A DNA stretch of 64,000 nucleotides from Deltaproteobacteria bacterium (GCA_029261835.1 JAJDAO010000003.1:339444-403443); one strand, 5' to 3'; shown: positions 47,138-56,140, counted from the first letter of the stretch. Made by a program: numbers and translations. The notes: generated by a model from the letters alone, not told the origin.

Positions 47138-48889
47138 GTGTCCAGCGAGCCGCGTGTCGCCTACCTTTCGATGGAGATCGCTCTCCATCCCGAGGTGCCC
47201 AGCTATTCTGGCGGGTTGGGGGTGCTGGCCGGCGATACGGTCCGGTCTTTCGCCGACCTCGGCCTGCGGGCCGTTGCAGTCACACTGGCACACCGAAAGG
47301 GTTACTTCAGCCAGTCTCTCGATGAGCGCGGCCGGCAGTCCGAGGAGCCCGTCGACTGGGATCTGTCGGAGTATCTCCAGGCCATGGAGCCGCGCGTCGA
47401 GATTCGGATCGAGGGCAGGCCAGTCTGTCTGCGGGCCTGGCGTTTCCGCGTTCTCGGACAGGGCGGAAGCCACGTTCCCGCGTATTTGCTCGATACCGAC
47501 CTGCCGGAGAATGCCGAACAGGATCGCCGCCTTACGGACACTCTCTACGGAGGCGATGAACACTATCGGCTGTGTCAGGAGGTCGTGCTCGGCGTAGGCG
47601 GGATTCGCATGCTGCGGGCTCTGGGCTACGGGAACATCGACCGATTCCACCTCAACGAGGGACACGCCGCATTAGCTGTGCTGGAGCTGCTGACCGAGGG
47701 CAAGGAAGAGCCGCCCATCGACGGCGTCGAGCTGCTCGCCGCCGTGAATCACGTACGAAACCGCTGCGTCTTCACTACACACACCCCCGTGCCCGCTGGC
47801 CACGATCAGTTCTCCGGCGCTCAGGCCCGCTCGGTGCTCGCGCCGGGCTTCATCCGCTGGCTCGGGGCCCTGGGCGAACGCTGGGCACTCAACATGACTG
47901 ACCTGGCCCTGCGCACCTGCCACTTCGTCAACGGTGTGGCGATGCGCCACGGCGAGGTCTCGCGGGGCATGTTCCCCCACTATCCCATTCGCTCGATCAC
48001 CAACGGAATCCACCCGGTCACCTGGGCATCAGACGCCTTTGGTGAACTCTTCGATCGCCATATCCCCGAGTGGCGCAGTGATTCCTACTCGCTGCGCTAT
48101 GCGGTCGGGATTCCCACCGCCGAGATCGCGTCGGCGCACGAGCGGTCGAAGCTCGCGCTGTTGAAGCATGTACGCGAGGTGACCGGACGGGAGCTCGACC
48201 CCGAGGCGTTTACCGTAGGCTTCGCGCGTCGGGCGACCGCGTACAAGCGCGCAAACCTAATCTTTCGCGAGCCGGAGAGGCTCGCCGAGATCGTGCGAGA
48301 CAGCGGTCCGATTCAGCTTGTCTTCGCCGGCAAGGCCCACCCCCGGGATGGCGAGGGCAAGGCGCTGATCAGCCAGATCTTCGAGGCCGGCGAGGCGCTG
48401 CGCGGCCGCGTCGAGGTGATTTATCTGCCGCAGTACGACATGAGACTCGGGCGACTGCTCTGCGCCGGCTGCGACGCGTGGCTGAATACGCCCATCCCGC
48501 CGCTCGAGGCGTCGGGGACGAGCGGTATGAAGGCGGCCCTCAACGGTGTGCCAAGCCTCAGCGTGTTGGACGGCTGGTGGGTCGAGGGCTGCGTCGAGGG
48601 TATCACCGGGTGGGCCATCGGTGCGGATGAGGGGGAGAGCGATCTCTCGGGCGAGGATCGCGACGCTCGCCACGCCGCCGCTCTCTACGATAAGCTGGAG
48701 ACCGCCGTACTCCCGCTCTACTACCAGCAGCCGATGCGCTACGCAGAGATCATGCGCAGTGCAATCGCGCTGAACGGCTCGTTTTTCAACACCCAACGCA
48801 TGGTGCTGCAGTATTTATACGACGCCTACGCGCTGCGGGCCGAGGAGACTGAAGACCCCGCCAGTGATTGGTTCCCGACCAGCGGCTGA
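47138..48889 (+). CDS. glgP: alpha-glucan phosphorylase
   Basis: Short-form glycogen/maltodextrin phosphorylase of 583 residues, which releases glucose 1-phosphate. The N-terminal YLSMEIALHPEVPSYSGGLG and FHLNEGHAAL segments mark the family. The PLP Lys is K465 in ASGTSGMKAALNG, followed by LSVLDGWWVEG. FTTHTPVPAGHD is also present. The start is GTG with GGGGGAGAG upstream. It lacks the N-terminal regulatory extension of enteric GlgP. It is divergent from the glycosyltransferase and upstream of the phosphofructokinase gene, linking glycogen breakdown to glycolysis. Confidence 0.94.
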   Translation: MSSEPRVAYLSMEIALHPEVPSYSGGLGVLAGDTVRSFADLGLRAVAVTLAHRKGYFSQSLDERGRQSEEPVDWDLSEYLQAMEPRVEIRIEGRPVCLRAWRFRVLGQGGSHVPAYLLDTDLPENAEQDRRLTDTLYGGDEHYRLCQEVVLGVGGIRMLRALGYGNIDRFHLNEGHAALAVLELLTEGKEEPPIDGVELLAAVNHVRNRCVFTTHTPVPAGHDQFSGAQARSVLAPGFIRWLGALGERWALNMTDLALRTCHFVNGVAMRHGEVSRGMFPHYPIRSITNGIHPVTWASDAFGELFDRHIPEWRSDSYSLRYAVGIPTAEIASAHERSKLALLKHVREVTGRELDPEAFTVGFARRATAYKRANLIFREPERLAEIVRDSGPIQLVFAGKAHPRDGEGKALISQIFEAGEALRGRVEVIYLPQYDMRLGRLLCAGCDAWLNTPIPPLEASGTSGMKAALNGVPSLSVLDGWWVEGCVEGITGWAIGADEGESDLSGEDRDARHAAALYDKLETAVLPLYYQQPMRYAEIMRSAIALNGSFFNTQRMVLQYLYDAYALRAEETEDPASDWFPTSG

Positions 48890-49018
48890 GCGCCGAGGGC
48901 GCGCTCGCGCGTCACTGCTCGATGCGGCCCACGCCGGCCGACGGCTGCGCCCTTTCCATATGCCCCAGGGCGCGCTGGTCGAACCGCGCGCCGGAGACTC
49001 GAGCAAGGAGAGACCACG

Positions 49019-50254
49019 ATGACGACTTTTGGAATTCTCGTAGGCGGCGGGCCGGCACCCGGCATCAACGGCGTCGTGGGCGCGGCGACGATCGCTGCGG
49101 TGCGCCGGGGTGGCCGGGTGTTGGGGATTGCCGACGGATTCGAGTGGCTCATGCAAGAGGAGACCCGCCACGTGCGGGAGCTCAAGATAAGCGAGGTCTC
49201 GCGCATTCATCTGCTGGGAGGCTCGATCCTGCGGACCTCGCGCGCGAATCCGATGAAGAATCCCGCCCATCTGGATTCGGTGGTGACCACGCTCGACAAG
49301 CTCGGTATCGACAATCTCATCACGATCGGGGGCGATGACACGGCCACCTCTGCACGGGCGGTGTCAGAGAGAACCGCCGGTCGGCTCAAGGTCGTCCACG
49401 TGCCGAAGACGATCGATAACGATCTTCCGCTGCCCCATGGGATACCCACGTTCGGCTTCGAAACGGCTCGCGAGCACGCCACGCATGTCATCACTCGCTT
49501 GATGGAGGACGCCCGCACGACGCAGCGCTGGTACTTCGCGGTCGTGATGGGGCGCAATGCAGGCCACTTGGCGCTTGGAGCGGGCAAGGCCGCAGGTGCC
49601 ACCCTGACGCTGATCCCCGAGGACTTCAGCGAGGAGCGAATACCGCTGCAGCGCGTCGTTCGCATCTTGGAGGGGGCGGTCGTGAAGCGGCTCGTTCATA
49701 GGCGGGCCCATGGTGTTGCCGTCATCGCAGAGGGCATCGGCGAACGACTCGATACCGCCGACCTCGAGGGTATGGAGGATGTCGAGCGCGACGAGCACGG
49801 GCACATTCGGCTGGCCGAGGTGCCGCTGGGCAAGCTCGTGCGCGATGGCGTACGCGCCGCGCTCGGCGGGCGGGGCATCTCGTTGACGATTGGTGAGAAG
49901 AACGTCGGCTACGAGCTGCGCTGTGCGGCACCCAACGCCTTCGATCTGGACTACACGCGGGACCTGGGTTCGGGAGCTGTCTGGGCGCTGCTGGAGGGGT
50001 TCTCCGGCGTCCTGATCACCCGTCAGAATGGCGCCATTGTGCCACTGGCCTTCGCCGATCTCGAAGATCCGGAGTCCGGGCGCACGCGTGTTCGCTTGGT
50101 CGATACGTCGACGCAATCCCACGCCAGTGCCTGGGTGTTGCAGGTGCGCTTGGAGCCGAGCGATCTCGAAGATCCGGCGCAGCTTGCCCAGATCGCGGCG
50201 GCGGCCAAGCTCAGCCCGGAGCAGGCCAAGGAGTACTTCAGCATCGCCCTCTGA
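49019..50254 (+). CDS. 6-phosphofructokinase, pyrophosphate-type signature
   Basis: Phosphofructokinase of 411 residues. The phospho-donor site reads GGDDT (104-108) and PKTIDND (129-135). In E. coli ATP-PFK the corresponding positions are Gly104 and Gly124; Asp and Lys there (Asp107 and Lys130 here) are the established markers of PPi-dependent enzymes. MGRNAGHLAL and the substrate loop IAEGIGERL are intact. The chain is longer than E. coli PfkA (320), as in many PPi-PFKs. GAGAGACC precedes the ATG. Reversible PPi-PFK saves ATP in glycogen fermentation. A few enzymes with this signature use ATP, so assay is needed. Confidence 0.92.
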   Translation: MTTFGILVGGGPAPGINGVVGAATIAAVRRGGRVLGIADGFEWLMQEETRHVRELKISEVSRIHLLGGSILRTSRANPMKNPAHLDSVVTTLDKLGIDNLITIGGDDTATSARAVSERTAGRLKVVHVPKTIDNDLPLPHGIPTFGFETAREHATHVITRLMEDARTTQRWYFAVVMGRNAGHLALGAGKAAGATLTLIPEDFSEERIPLQRVVRILEGAVVKRLVHRRAHGVAVIAEGIGERLDTADLEGMEDVERDEHGHIRLAEVPLGKLVRDGVRAALGGRGISLTIGEKNVGYELRCAAPNAFDLDYTRDLGSGAVWALLEGFSGVLITRQNGAIVPLAFADLEDPESGRTRVRLVDTSTQSHASAWVLQVRLEPSDLEDPAQLAQIAAAAKLSPEQAKEYFSIAL

Positions 50255-50285
50255 TGCGACGCCTCGAATCCGGTCGTCGTGTGCG

Positions 50286-50894
50286 CTAGCGAGGAATCGA
50301 TTGCGCGGTGTAGCGCCACACCTCGAGCGAGTTCGACCAGTGATCCGCCGCCAGCCCCGCCTTGCGCTTGAGCTCGCGCACGAATTCACGCGGCTCGGGC
50401 AGCGAGTCCCAGACGGCTGGCAGGAAGGTGCCTCGCTGGGAGCCGTCTGCGATCAGCAGGCCATCGACGCCGGGTCGCAAGCGCCCGAGTAGGCTCTCCT
50501 CCGAAGTGACGTCGAGTCGCTCCAACGGGCTGAGGATCGAGACCTGAATCTCGATTGAATTGATCTCTTCCTCTTGGAGCGGCGGGAAGCGTGGGTCGTG
50601 GAAGGCAGCCTGGCGGGCATTGTGCCAGACACTCACGACCAGGGGGGACGCGCTCTCGAGCGACCCGATGCAGCCGCGCAGTGCCGCTTGCTTGCGAAGC
50701 GTGACGAAGCTGGCACGCGCTCGGCGCAGCTCGGCGGGAAAGCGATCTTCTTCGACCCCCGCGGAGAGATCACCGGATAGCTGGGTTTGAATCGCGCGCA
50801 GGGCTGCCTCCAGCAGGAGTTCCCCGTGCTCTCGGCTCAGCTCCTGGTCCGGCTCTCGGTGAGCCGTTGTGTTCGAGCTTTCGGCATTGGGCAA
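50286..50894 (-). CDS. amrA: AmmeMemoRadiSam system protein A (AMMECR1 domain)
   Basis: AMMECR1-domain protein of about 202 residues. The diagnostic motif is LRGCIGSLE, with HDPRFPPLQEEE and IEIQVSILSPLE. The C-terminal HWSNSLEVWRY is also typical. The start is uncertain. I use TTG (GGAG 9 bases upstream), because the longer frame runs into the divergent radical SAM gene and contains no internal Met. It is paired divergently with amrS, and the third usual member (Memo, amrB) is not visible in the window. The biochemical role is not established. Confidence 0.82.
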   Translation of the reverse strand: MPNAESSNTTAHREPDQELSREHGELLLEAALRAIQTQLSGDLSAGVEEDRFPAELRRARASFVTLRKQAALRGCIGSLESASPLVVSVWHNARQAAFHDPRFPPLQEEEINSIEIQVSILSPLERLDVTSEESLLGRLRPGVDGLLIADGSQRGTFLPAVWDSLPEPREFVRELKRKAGLAADHWSNSLEVWRYTAQSIPR

Positions 50895-51029
50895 GGACTT
50901 GGGCTCCGTCTCTTCACCGCACCCTGGGGCCGATGCTGCTCGAACGTCGGTCGCAGATCGCCGCCCCGTGGCATACTCAGAGTAGGGACTCGGGCGGGCG
51001 GGTTCGAGACCAAATCGGGAGAGCGGCGC

Positions 51030-52136
51030 GTGACGGGAGGCGATGGGCCGAGCGAGTCCGGCTCGCAGGCGCGTTACTGGCACGGCATGGCCGACGGGCG
51101 GGTGTGCTGCGACCTGTGTCCACACCACTGTCGCCTGCAGAATGGACAGCGCGGCCTGTGCTTCGTTCGTTCATGTCGGGACGGCCGGATGCTGTTGACC
51201 AGCTACGGTCGTTCGAGTGGCTACTGCGTCGACCCGATCGAGAAGAAGCCCCTCAATCACTTCCTGCCCGGCACGCCCGTCCTCTCGTTCGGAACGGCGG
51301 GCTGCAATCTGACATGCTCATTCTGTCAGAACTGGGACATCAGCAAGTCGCGTGAGATCGAAACCCTGTGCGACGAGGCCCCGCCCGAGCGCATCGCGCG
51401 TGTGGCAGAGCGGCTCGGCTGTCGCAGCGTGGCGTTCACTTACAACGATCCGGTCGTCTTTCTCGAGTACGCAGTGGATACAGCCAAGGCGTGCCACCAG
51501 CTCGGCCTCAAGACCGTGGCGGTTACCGCGGGCTATCTGTGCGAGGAGCCCCGCGAAGAGTTCTTCTCATACATGGATGCGGCCAACGTCGATCTCAAGT
51601 CTTTTGACGACAGCTTCTACCGCAGAAACTGTGGGGGGCATCGGCAGCCGGTACTCGACACGCTGCTCTACATCAGGCGCAAGACCTCGGTCTGGCTCGA
51701 GATCACGACGCTGTTGATTCCCGGTGAGAACGACTCAGAGCAGGAACTCGACGCGGCTGCGCGCTGGATCGCCGAGGAGATCGGAGAGGATGTTCCGTGG
51801 CACTTCACAGCCTTCCATCCGGACTACCGAATGCGGGACAGACACGCCACGCCTGTAGAGGTTCTGTCGCGGGCGCGGGAGATCGCCTGCCGCCACGGGC
51901 TTCGCTACGTCTACACCGGAAATGTTCATGATGAGTCTGGAGGCAGCACCTGGTGCCATGGCTGTGGCGCGAAGCTGATCGGTCGCGATTGGTACGTCCT
52001 CGGCGACTGGCACTTGGCGGAGAAGGGCCACTGCCGTTCCTGCGGCACACGCTGTGCGGGTGTCTTCGATGAACGGCCCGGCGAGTGGGGTGGCCGCCGA
52101 CTCCCTGTCCGTCTGGCCGATTTCGGCGATTCGTAG
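51030..52136 (+). CDS. amrS: AmmeMemoRadiSam system radical SAM enzyme
   Basis: Radical SAM protein of 368 residues. The cluster-binding CxxxCxxC is C92-C96-C99 in CNLTCSFCQNW. It has an N-terminal Cys cluster (CDLCPHHCRLQNGQRGLC) and a C-terminal zinc-ribbon-like part with two CxxC pairs around GRDWYVLGDWHL. This is the pyruvate formate-lyase-activase-like group found with AMMECR1 and Memo proteins. The start is GTG with GGGAGAG 6 bases upstream. It is divergent from amrA across 135 bases, so the two probably share a regulatory region. Its product is not established. Confidence 0.9.
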   Translation: MTGGDGPSESGSQARYWHGMADGRVCCDLCPHHCRLQNGQRGLCFVRSCRDGRMLLTSYGRSSGYCVDPIEKKPLNHFLPGTPVLSFGTAGCNLTCSFCQNWDISKSREIETLCDEAPPERIARVAERLGCRSVAFTYNDPVVFLEYAVDTAKACHQLGLKTVAVTAGYLCEEPREEFFSYMDAANVDLKSFDDSFYRRNCGGHRQPVLDTLLYIRRKTSVWLEITTLLIPGENDSEQELDAAARWIAEEIGEDVPWHFTAFHPDYRMRDRHATPVEVLSRAREIACRHGLRYVYTGNVHDESGGSTWCHGCGAKLIGRDWYVLGDWHLAEKGHCRSCGTRCAGVFDERPGEWGGRRLPVRLADFGDS

Positions 52137-52189
52137 ACGCTGCCAGACCGGGCCGGGTCGAAGACCACGACTGTGCGCGGGATTGCGCC

Positions 52190-53176
52190 TCAGCGCATGC
52201 TCAAGACTGCCGCTCCGCGTAGCTCGCCGTCGCGCAGCCGACGCAGCGCTTCGTTCGCCTCTTCGAGGGGAAAGAGAGTGGTTTCGCAGCGCACCGGGAT
52301 CGTTGGCGCCAGCGTGAGGAAGTCCTCCGCATCGCGCCGCGTGAGGTTCGCCACGGAGATGACGGCGCGTTCCTGCCACAAGAGCCGGTACGGAAACGAG
52401 GGGATGTCGGACATGTGGATTCCGCCGCACACGACACGTCCGCCCTTGACGAGCGTGCGCAGCGCGGCCGGCACGAGCTCTCCGACCGGAGCGAAGATCA
52501 GGGCGGCGTCCAGCTTGTCGGGGGGCTCCCGGTCGGATGCCCCCGCCCAGCAAGCGCCCAGCTCGCGCGCGAAGTCCTGTGCCTCATCGTCGCCTGGCCG
52601 GGTGAAGGCGTAGACGAGGCGCCCCTGCGCATGCGCCACCTGCGCGACGATGTGGGCGGCGGCGCCGAATCCGTACAGCCCCACTCGCTCCGCATCCCCC
52701 GCCAAACGGAGTGATCGATGGCCGATCAAGCCGGCACAGAGCAGCGGTGCGGCCTCGGCGTCGCTGTAACGATCGGGGATCGGAAAGCAGTAGCGGGCAT
52801 CCGCCAGTGTGTACTCGGCATAGCCGCCGTCGATCTGGAAGCCGGTGAAGGCGGCCCGATCGCAGAGATTCTCACGGTCGCTGTCGCAGTAGCGGCACGA
52901 CGAGCAGGTGTAGCCCAGCCAGGGGATACCGACACGTTCGCCGCACTGGAAGCGAGAGACACCCCCACCGAGCTGCTCGACGACACCCACGATCTCGTGG
53001 CCCGGGATGATGGGAAGCTTCCCGCCTTCGAGCTCGCGCTGTACGACGTGAAGATCGGTTCGACAGACGCCGCACGTGCTGACGCGCACCAAGACCTGGC
53101 CAGCCTCAGGCTGCGGACGTGCGATCTCGACTCTTCTCAGACCGCCATTGCCGCCCTCGTATCGCATCGCCCGCAT
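52190..53176 (-). CDS. zinc-dependent alcohol dehydrogenase
   Basis: Medium-chain Zn alcohol dehydrogenase of 328 residues, AdhA/AdhP-like. Catalytic zinc ligands are Cys in CGVCRTDLH, His-Glu in PGHEIVG and a later Cys in LLCAGLIGHRSL. The structural zinc site CSSCRYCDSDRENLC has all four Cys. The NAD(P) fold is YGFGAAAHI. In this context it could reduce acetaldehyde during glycogen fermentation. It converges with amrS, with 53 bases between the stops. Confidence 0.92.
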   Translation of the reverse strand: MRAMRYEGGNGGLRRVEIARPQPEAGQVLVRVSTCGVCRTDLHVVQRELEGGKLPIIPGHEIVGVVEQLGGGVSRFQCGERVGIPWLGYTCSSCRYCDSDRENLCDRAAFTGFQIDGGYAEYTLADARYCFPIPDRYSDAEAAPLLCAGLIGHRSLRLAGDAERVGLYGFGAAAHIVAQVAHAQGRLVYAFTRPGDDEAQDFARELGACWAGASDREPPDKLDAALIFAPVGELVPAALRTLVKGGRVVCGGIHMSDIPSFPYRLLWQERAVISVANLTRRDAEDFLTLAPTIPVRCETTLFPLEEANEALRRLRDGELRGAAVLSMR

Positions 53177-53656
53177 GCCGGTCCCCCTTGGTCTGCCCCT
53201 CCGCAGCTATGCCACCCCGTATCAGTGTGGGGATGAGCGGCGTCTGCGGGACGGAAGTCCTCACTTCAGCGGTAGCACGAATCGGCGACGATGCCCTCTC
53301 TGCGGCATCGCTCAGAGACAGCGCGTCGACCACGCGGGCCCTCGAACACGATGCGGATCTTCTCCTCGGCGTGCGTGACCCCGTGAAATGCCCCTTACTC
53401 GGGAACTCCAAGTGTCGGGCTTCTGCCGGCGAGCGAGACGGAAAGGCACGTGTCCTCCTAGTGCGGAAGAGATCCGGTTCCTACATATGAAGCCCCATAT
53501 CGGGCCTATTCCTACCGATTCCGGCTCAAGTCCTCGGGTTCTTCTTTCGACTATCTGCACGACGGCCTCTCCCAACATCGCGTTCTTCGTCCACTGACGA
53601 GCGGACCAAGGCATCGATCGGCGTCTGTCGCAAACCACAACGCATAGGGACAGAAC
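53177..53656. other. intergenic region upstream of the Wsp operon
   Basis: A 480-base gap between the divergently oriented alcohol dehydrogenase and wspA. It contains a possible decayed helicase fragment (listed separately) and a 7-bp hairpin (CGATGCC...GGCATCG, 53289-53310). The wspA promoter should lie in the last ~150 bases; TACATA near 53483 could be a -10, but no good -35 accompanies it. Confidence 0.4.
53233..53490 (+). pseudogene. possible remnant of a DnaB-type helicase C-terminus
   Basis: An 85-codon frame beginning MSGVCGTEV. Its middle (LRDSASTTRALEHDADLLLG) and end (RDGKARVLLVRKRSGSY) recall the C-terminal DnaB/RecA-like pattern LR-S-x-x-IEQDADVV followed by KNRNG. No Walker motifs are present, so if real it is only a tail. 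Codons are less G/C-ending than in neighbouring genes. The resemblance is by eye only and could be chance. Confidence 0.25.
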
Positions 53657-55351
53657 ATGCTTGCATCCTGGAGACACATAAGCGTAGGTGGGAAGCTCCT
53701 CATAGGATTCGGTCTCGTCGCTCTGATCTATGTGGCCTCGTCCGTCTACACCATGGCGCAGATTTCAGCCACGAACGACATGAGCAGAAGCGTCGCCGAG
53801 CAGCACTCTCCTGCGTGGAATGCAGTGATGGAGTCCCAGCTTGAGCTGTTCCGCGGCCGTTTCTGGCTCGAGGAAGCAGTTGGCGGCGACGAGACGATAA
53901 CGGAGGAACAGATAGCAGGACAATGGAGGGCCGCCGGATGGTACCTGCAAGCCGTGCTCGGCGGGGGAGAGAGGAACGGCGTCAAGTATGTCCCGATCGA
54001 TGACCAGGTCATTCGCGACGGCCTGAAGACCATCGCGGCTGATCTAGACAGGCTTGCCGAGATGAGCCATCGGCGCTTCGAGGCCCATGCCGGTAGCGCT
54101 GCCGAGACCCGGGCGGGAAGTGAGCTGGACCGGAGCCTTGACGCTCGGTTCGATGCGATACTCAATGACCTGATCGCACTGGAAGGTGCTATCAGCGGGG
54201 AGATCGAAGAGGACAACAGGCTCGTCCAGGAGATATTCGCCGCGGAGCAGAAGAAGATCGTTCTTGCGCTCTTGCTGGTGTTGCTGGTCGGCACAGCCAT
54301 AGCCTTGGTCTTCTCTCAGCACGTCGTGACCCGACCCATCCGCAGAATGACGGAGTTCCTCGAGAAGATCGCTGAGGGCAGGCTGACGGAAAGCGTCGAG
54401 GTAGGGTCCGCCGATGAGCTCGGCCTCATGGCCGTCGCCGCCAATACGATGGTGGCCAGGCTTTCGACACTGGTCTCTCAGGTGCAGAAGTCCGGCATAC
54501 AGGTCGCGAGTTCAGTAACCGAGATAGCGGCGTCGACCAAGGAGCAGGAGGCGACGGCCACGGAGCACGCCGCCACCACGAGCGAGGTGGCGGCCTCGGT
54601 GAAGGAGATCTCCGCCACCTCCATGGAGTTGGGAAAGACCACCGAGGAAGTTGCGCAGCTCGCCCAGGAGACCGCCACTTCGGCGGCCGATGGCCAGGCA
54701 CTGATCACCGGGCTCGACTCCACCATGAACCGCATGTCCGCGGCCTCGGGCACGATCGCCGAGAAGTTCGCCGTGCTGAGCGAGAAGACGGGGAACATCA
54801 GCAATGTGGTCACGACCATCAACAAGGTCGCCGAGCAGACGAACCTGCTGTCGCTGAACGCGGCCATCGAGGCCGAGAAGGCCGGGGAGTACGGTCGGGG
54901 GTTTTCGGTGGTTGCAACCGAGATACGTCGCCTCGCCGACCAGACCGCCGTGGCCACCTATGACATCGAGCAGACTGTCGGAGAGGTTCAGTCCGCTGTG
55001 TCCGCCGGCGTGATGAGCATGGACAAGTTCACCGAGGAGATCCAGAGCAGCGTCGATGATGCGCGGAAGGCGGGCGAGCGTCTGGAGCGCGTGACGGAGC
55101 AGGTGCAGGCTCTTGCGCCACACGTGGAGTCCGTCAACGAGGGTCTGCAGGCACAGGTCGACGGCGCCAGTCAGATAAACGAGGCCATGTCGAACCTGAG
55201 CGAGGCCGCCCAACAGACGGCCGACTTCGTGCGCCAGTCCAATAGCGCCATCGCCGATCTCCATGACGCTGCCCGCGGTCTCAAGGAAGGCGTGTCCATC
55301 TTCAAGCTCAAGGACGACGCGGAGCCGCTGACGAAGAGCGCGCAGGACTAG
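53657..55351 (+). CDS. wspA: Wsp methyl-accepting chemotaxis receptor
   Basis: Transmembrane receptor of 564 residues that opens a Wsp operon. TM1 is at about residues 12-34, a periplasmic helical sensor follows to about 190, and TM2 ([19 protein letters not shown]) is followed by HAMP ([19 protein letters not shown]). The cytoplasmic coiled coil contains the kinase-control tip [19 protein letters not shown]. By analogy with Pseudomonas, surface contact activates it, driving WspE and then WspR to make c-di-GMP. The last ~45 residues are copied almost exactly in the short gene downstream. ATA and AGG codons are frequent compared with genes further left. Confidence 0.92.
   Translation: MLASWRHISVGGKLLIGFGLVALIYVASSVYTMAQISATNDMSRSVAEQHSPAWNAVMESQLELFRGRFWLEEAVGGDETITEEQIAGQWRAAGWYLQAVLGGGERNGVKYVPIDDQVIRDGLKTIAADLDRLAEMSHRRFEAHAGSAAETRAGSELDRSLDARFDAILNDLIALEGAISGEIEEDNRLVQEIFAAEQKKIVLALLLVLLVGTAIALVFSQHVVTRPIRRMTEFLEKIAEGRLTESVEVGSADELGLMAVAANTMVARLSTLVSQVQKSGIQVASSVTEIAASTKEQEATATEHAATTSEVAASVKEISATSMELGKTTEEVAQLAQETATSAADGQALITGLDSTMNRMSAASGTIAEKFAVLSEKTGNISNVVTTINKVAEQTNLLSLNAAIEAEKAGEYGRGFSVVATEIRRLADQTAVATYDIEQTVGEVQSAVSAGVMSMDKFTEEIQSSVDDARKAGERLERVTEQVQALAPHVESVNEGLQAQVDGASQINEAMSNLSEAAQQTADFVRQSNSAIADLHDAARGLKEGVSIFKLKDDAEPLTKSAQD
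55116..55255 (+). repeat. direct repeat, copy 1 (wspA 3' end)
   Basis: About 140 bases of the wspA tail that recur 346 bases downstream with roughly ten differences, starting CGCCACACGTGGAGTCCGTC. The near identity implies a recent duplication or gene conversion. Confidence 0.85.
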
Positions 55352-55388
55352 GAGGTGAAGGACAGCAAGTGCAACAAGAGGAGCAGGC

Positions 55389-55670
55389 GTGAAGATCATG
55401 AATGGGCCTACAGTCAGTCAGAAGATGATGCTGCCGGGGATCATCGTCCTCAAGGCCCTTACGCCACGCGTGGAGTCCGTCAACGAGGGTCTGCAGACTC
55501 AGGTCGACGGCGCCAGTCAGATAAACGAGGCCATGCCGAACCTGAGCGAGGCCGTCCGACAGACGGCCGACTTCGTGCGCCAGTCCAACAGCGCTATCTC
55601 GAATCTAAATGATATAGCCCAAAACCTGCAGGACGGGGTGGCGCACTTCCGGTTGAAGAAGGCGGGGTAA
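55389..55670 (+). CDS. truncated receptor: MCP start fused to MCP tail
   Basis: A 93-residue frame between wspA and wspB. Its first ~21 residues (KIMNGPTVSQKMMLPGIIVL) look like the start of a chemoreceptor just before and into TM1. From VESVNEGLQ onward it matches the C-terminal tail of wspA, ending FRLKK. The sensor, HAMP and signalling tip are absent. This is the expected product of an internal deletion in a second, tandem receptor gene. The start is GTG (GGAG 5 bases upstream) or the ATG three codons on. It may still be translated, but it cannot signal like a receptor; it is best treated as a remnant. Confidence 0.75.
   Translation: MKIMNGPTVSQKMMLPGIIVLKALTPRVESVNEGLQTQVDGASQINEAMPNLSEAVRQTADFVRQSNSAISNLNDIAQNLQDGVAHFRLKKAG
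55462..55601 (+). repeat. direct repeat, copy 2 (receptor remnant)
   Basis: Second copy of the wspA tail segment, starting CGCCACGCGTGGAGTCCGTC. It lies in frame in the short receptor remnant. Differences from copy 1 are mostly silent or conservative by eye. Confidence 0.85.
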
Positions 55671-55675
55671 CGAAG

Positions 55676-56140
55676 ATGTTGCTGCTCTGCTTTTCTTTTG
55701 GTGACGGACGCTTCGCCATGGACGCCTCGGAGGTGGTCGAGGTCGTCTCCATGGTAAGACTCGAACCGGTCCCCAGGGCCCCGGACCATGTGGCCGGCAT
55801 CATGCGCTGTCACGGCCGGACAGTGCCGGTGATCGACCTTTGTGCCCTGGCCGCAGGACGGCCGGCAAAGGATCTGTTGAGTACGCGCATCATCATCGCG
55901 CGCTACCCAACGCGCGACGGCACGGTTCACGAGCTTGGTCTCATCGCCGAGGGCGTCACCGAGACCATGCGAAGCGACGCCGGAGATTTCGTTCGAACCG
56001 GCGTGTCACTGGGAGAGACGAGCGATTTGGGCAACGTGGTCTACGACGACGAGGGGATGATTCAGGTGGTGGATGCAGCGGCCCTTCTGCCTGAATCGAC
56101 CAAGAACATCTTGTTTCAGATTCGTGAGGCGGATGGCTGA
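55676..56140 (+). CDS. wspB: CheW-like coupling protein
   Basis: CheW-domain protein of 154 residues in the first coupler position of a Wsp operon. It has the CheW pattern from LLLCFSFGDGRFAMDASEVVEVV through VAGIMRCHGRTVPVIDL. It links WspA to the WspE kinase. Its TGA shares a base with the next ATG (TGATG), so translation is coupled to wspC. Confidence 0.9.
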   Translation: MLLLCFSFGDGRFAMDASEVVEVVSMVRLEPVPRAPDHVAGIMRCHGRTVPVIDLCALAAGRPAKDLLSTRIIIARYPTRDGTVHELGLIAEGVTETMRSDAGDFVRTGVSLGETSDLGNVVYDDEGMIQVVDAAALLPESTKNILFQIREADG

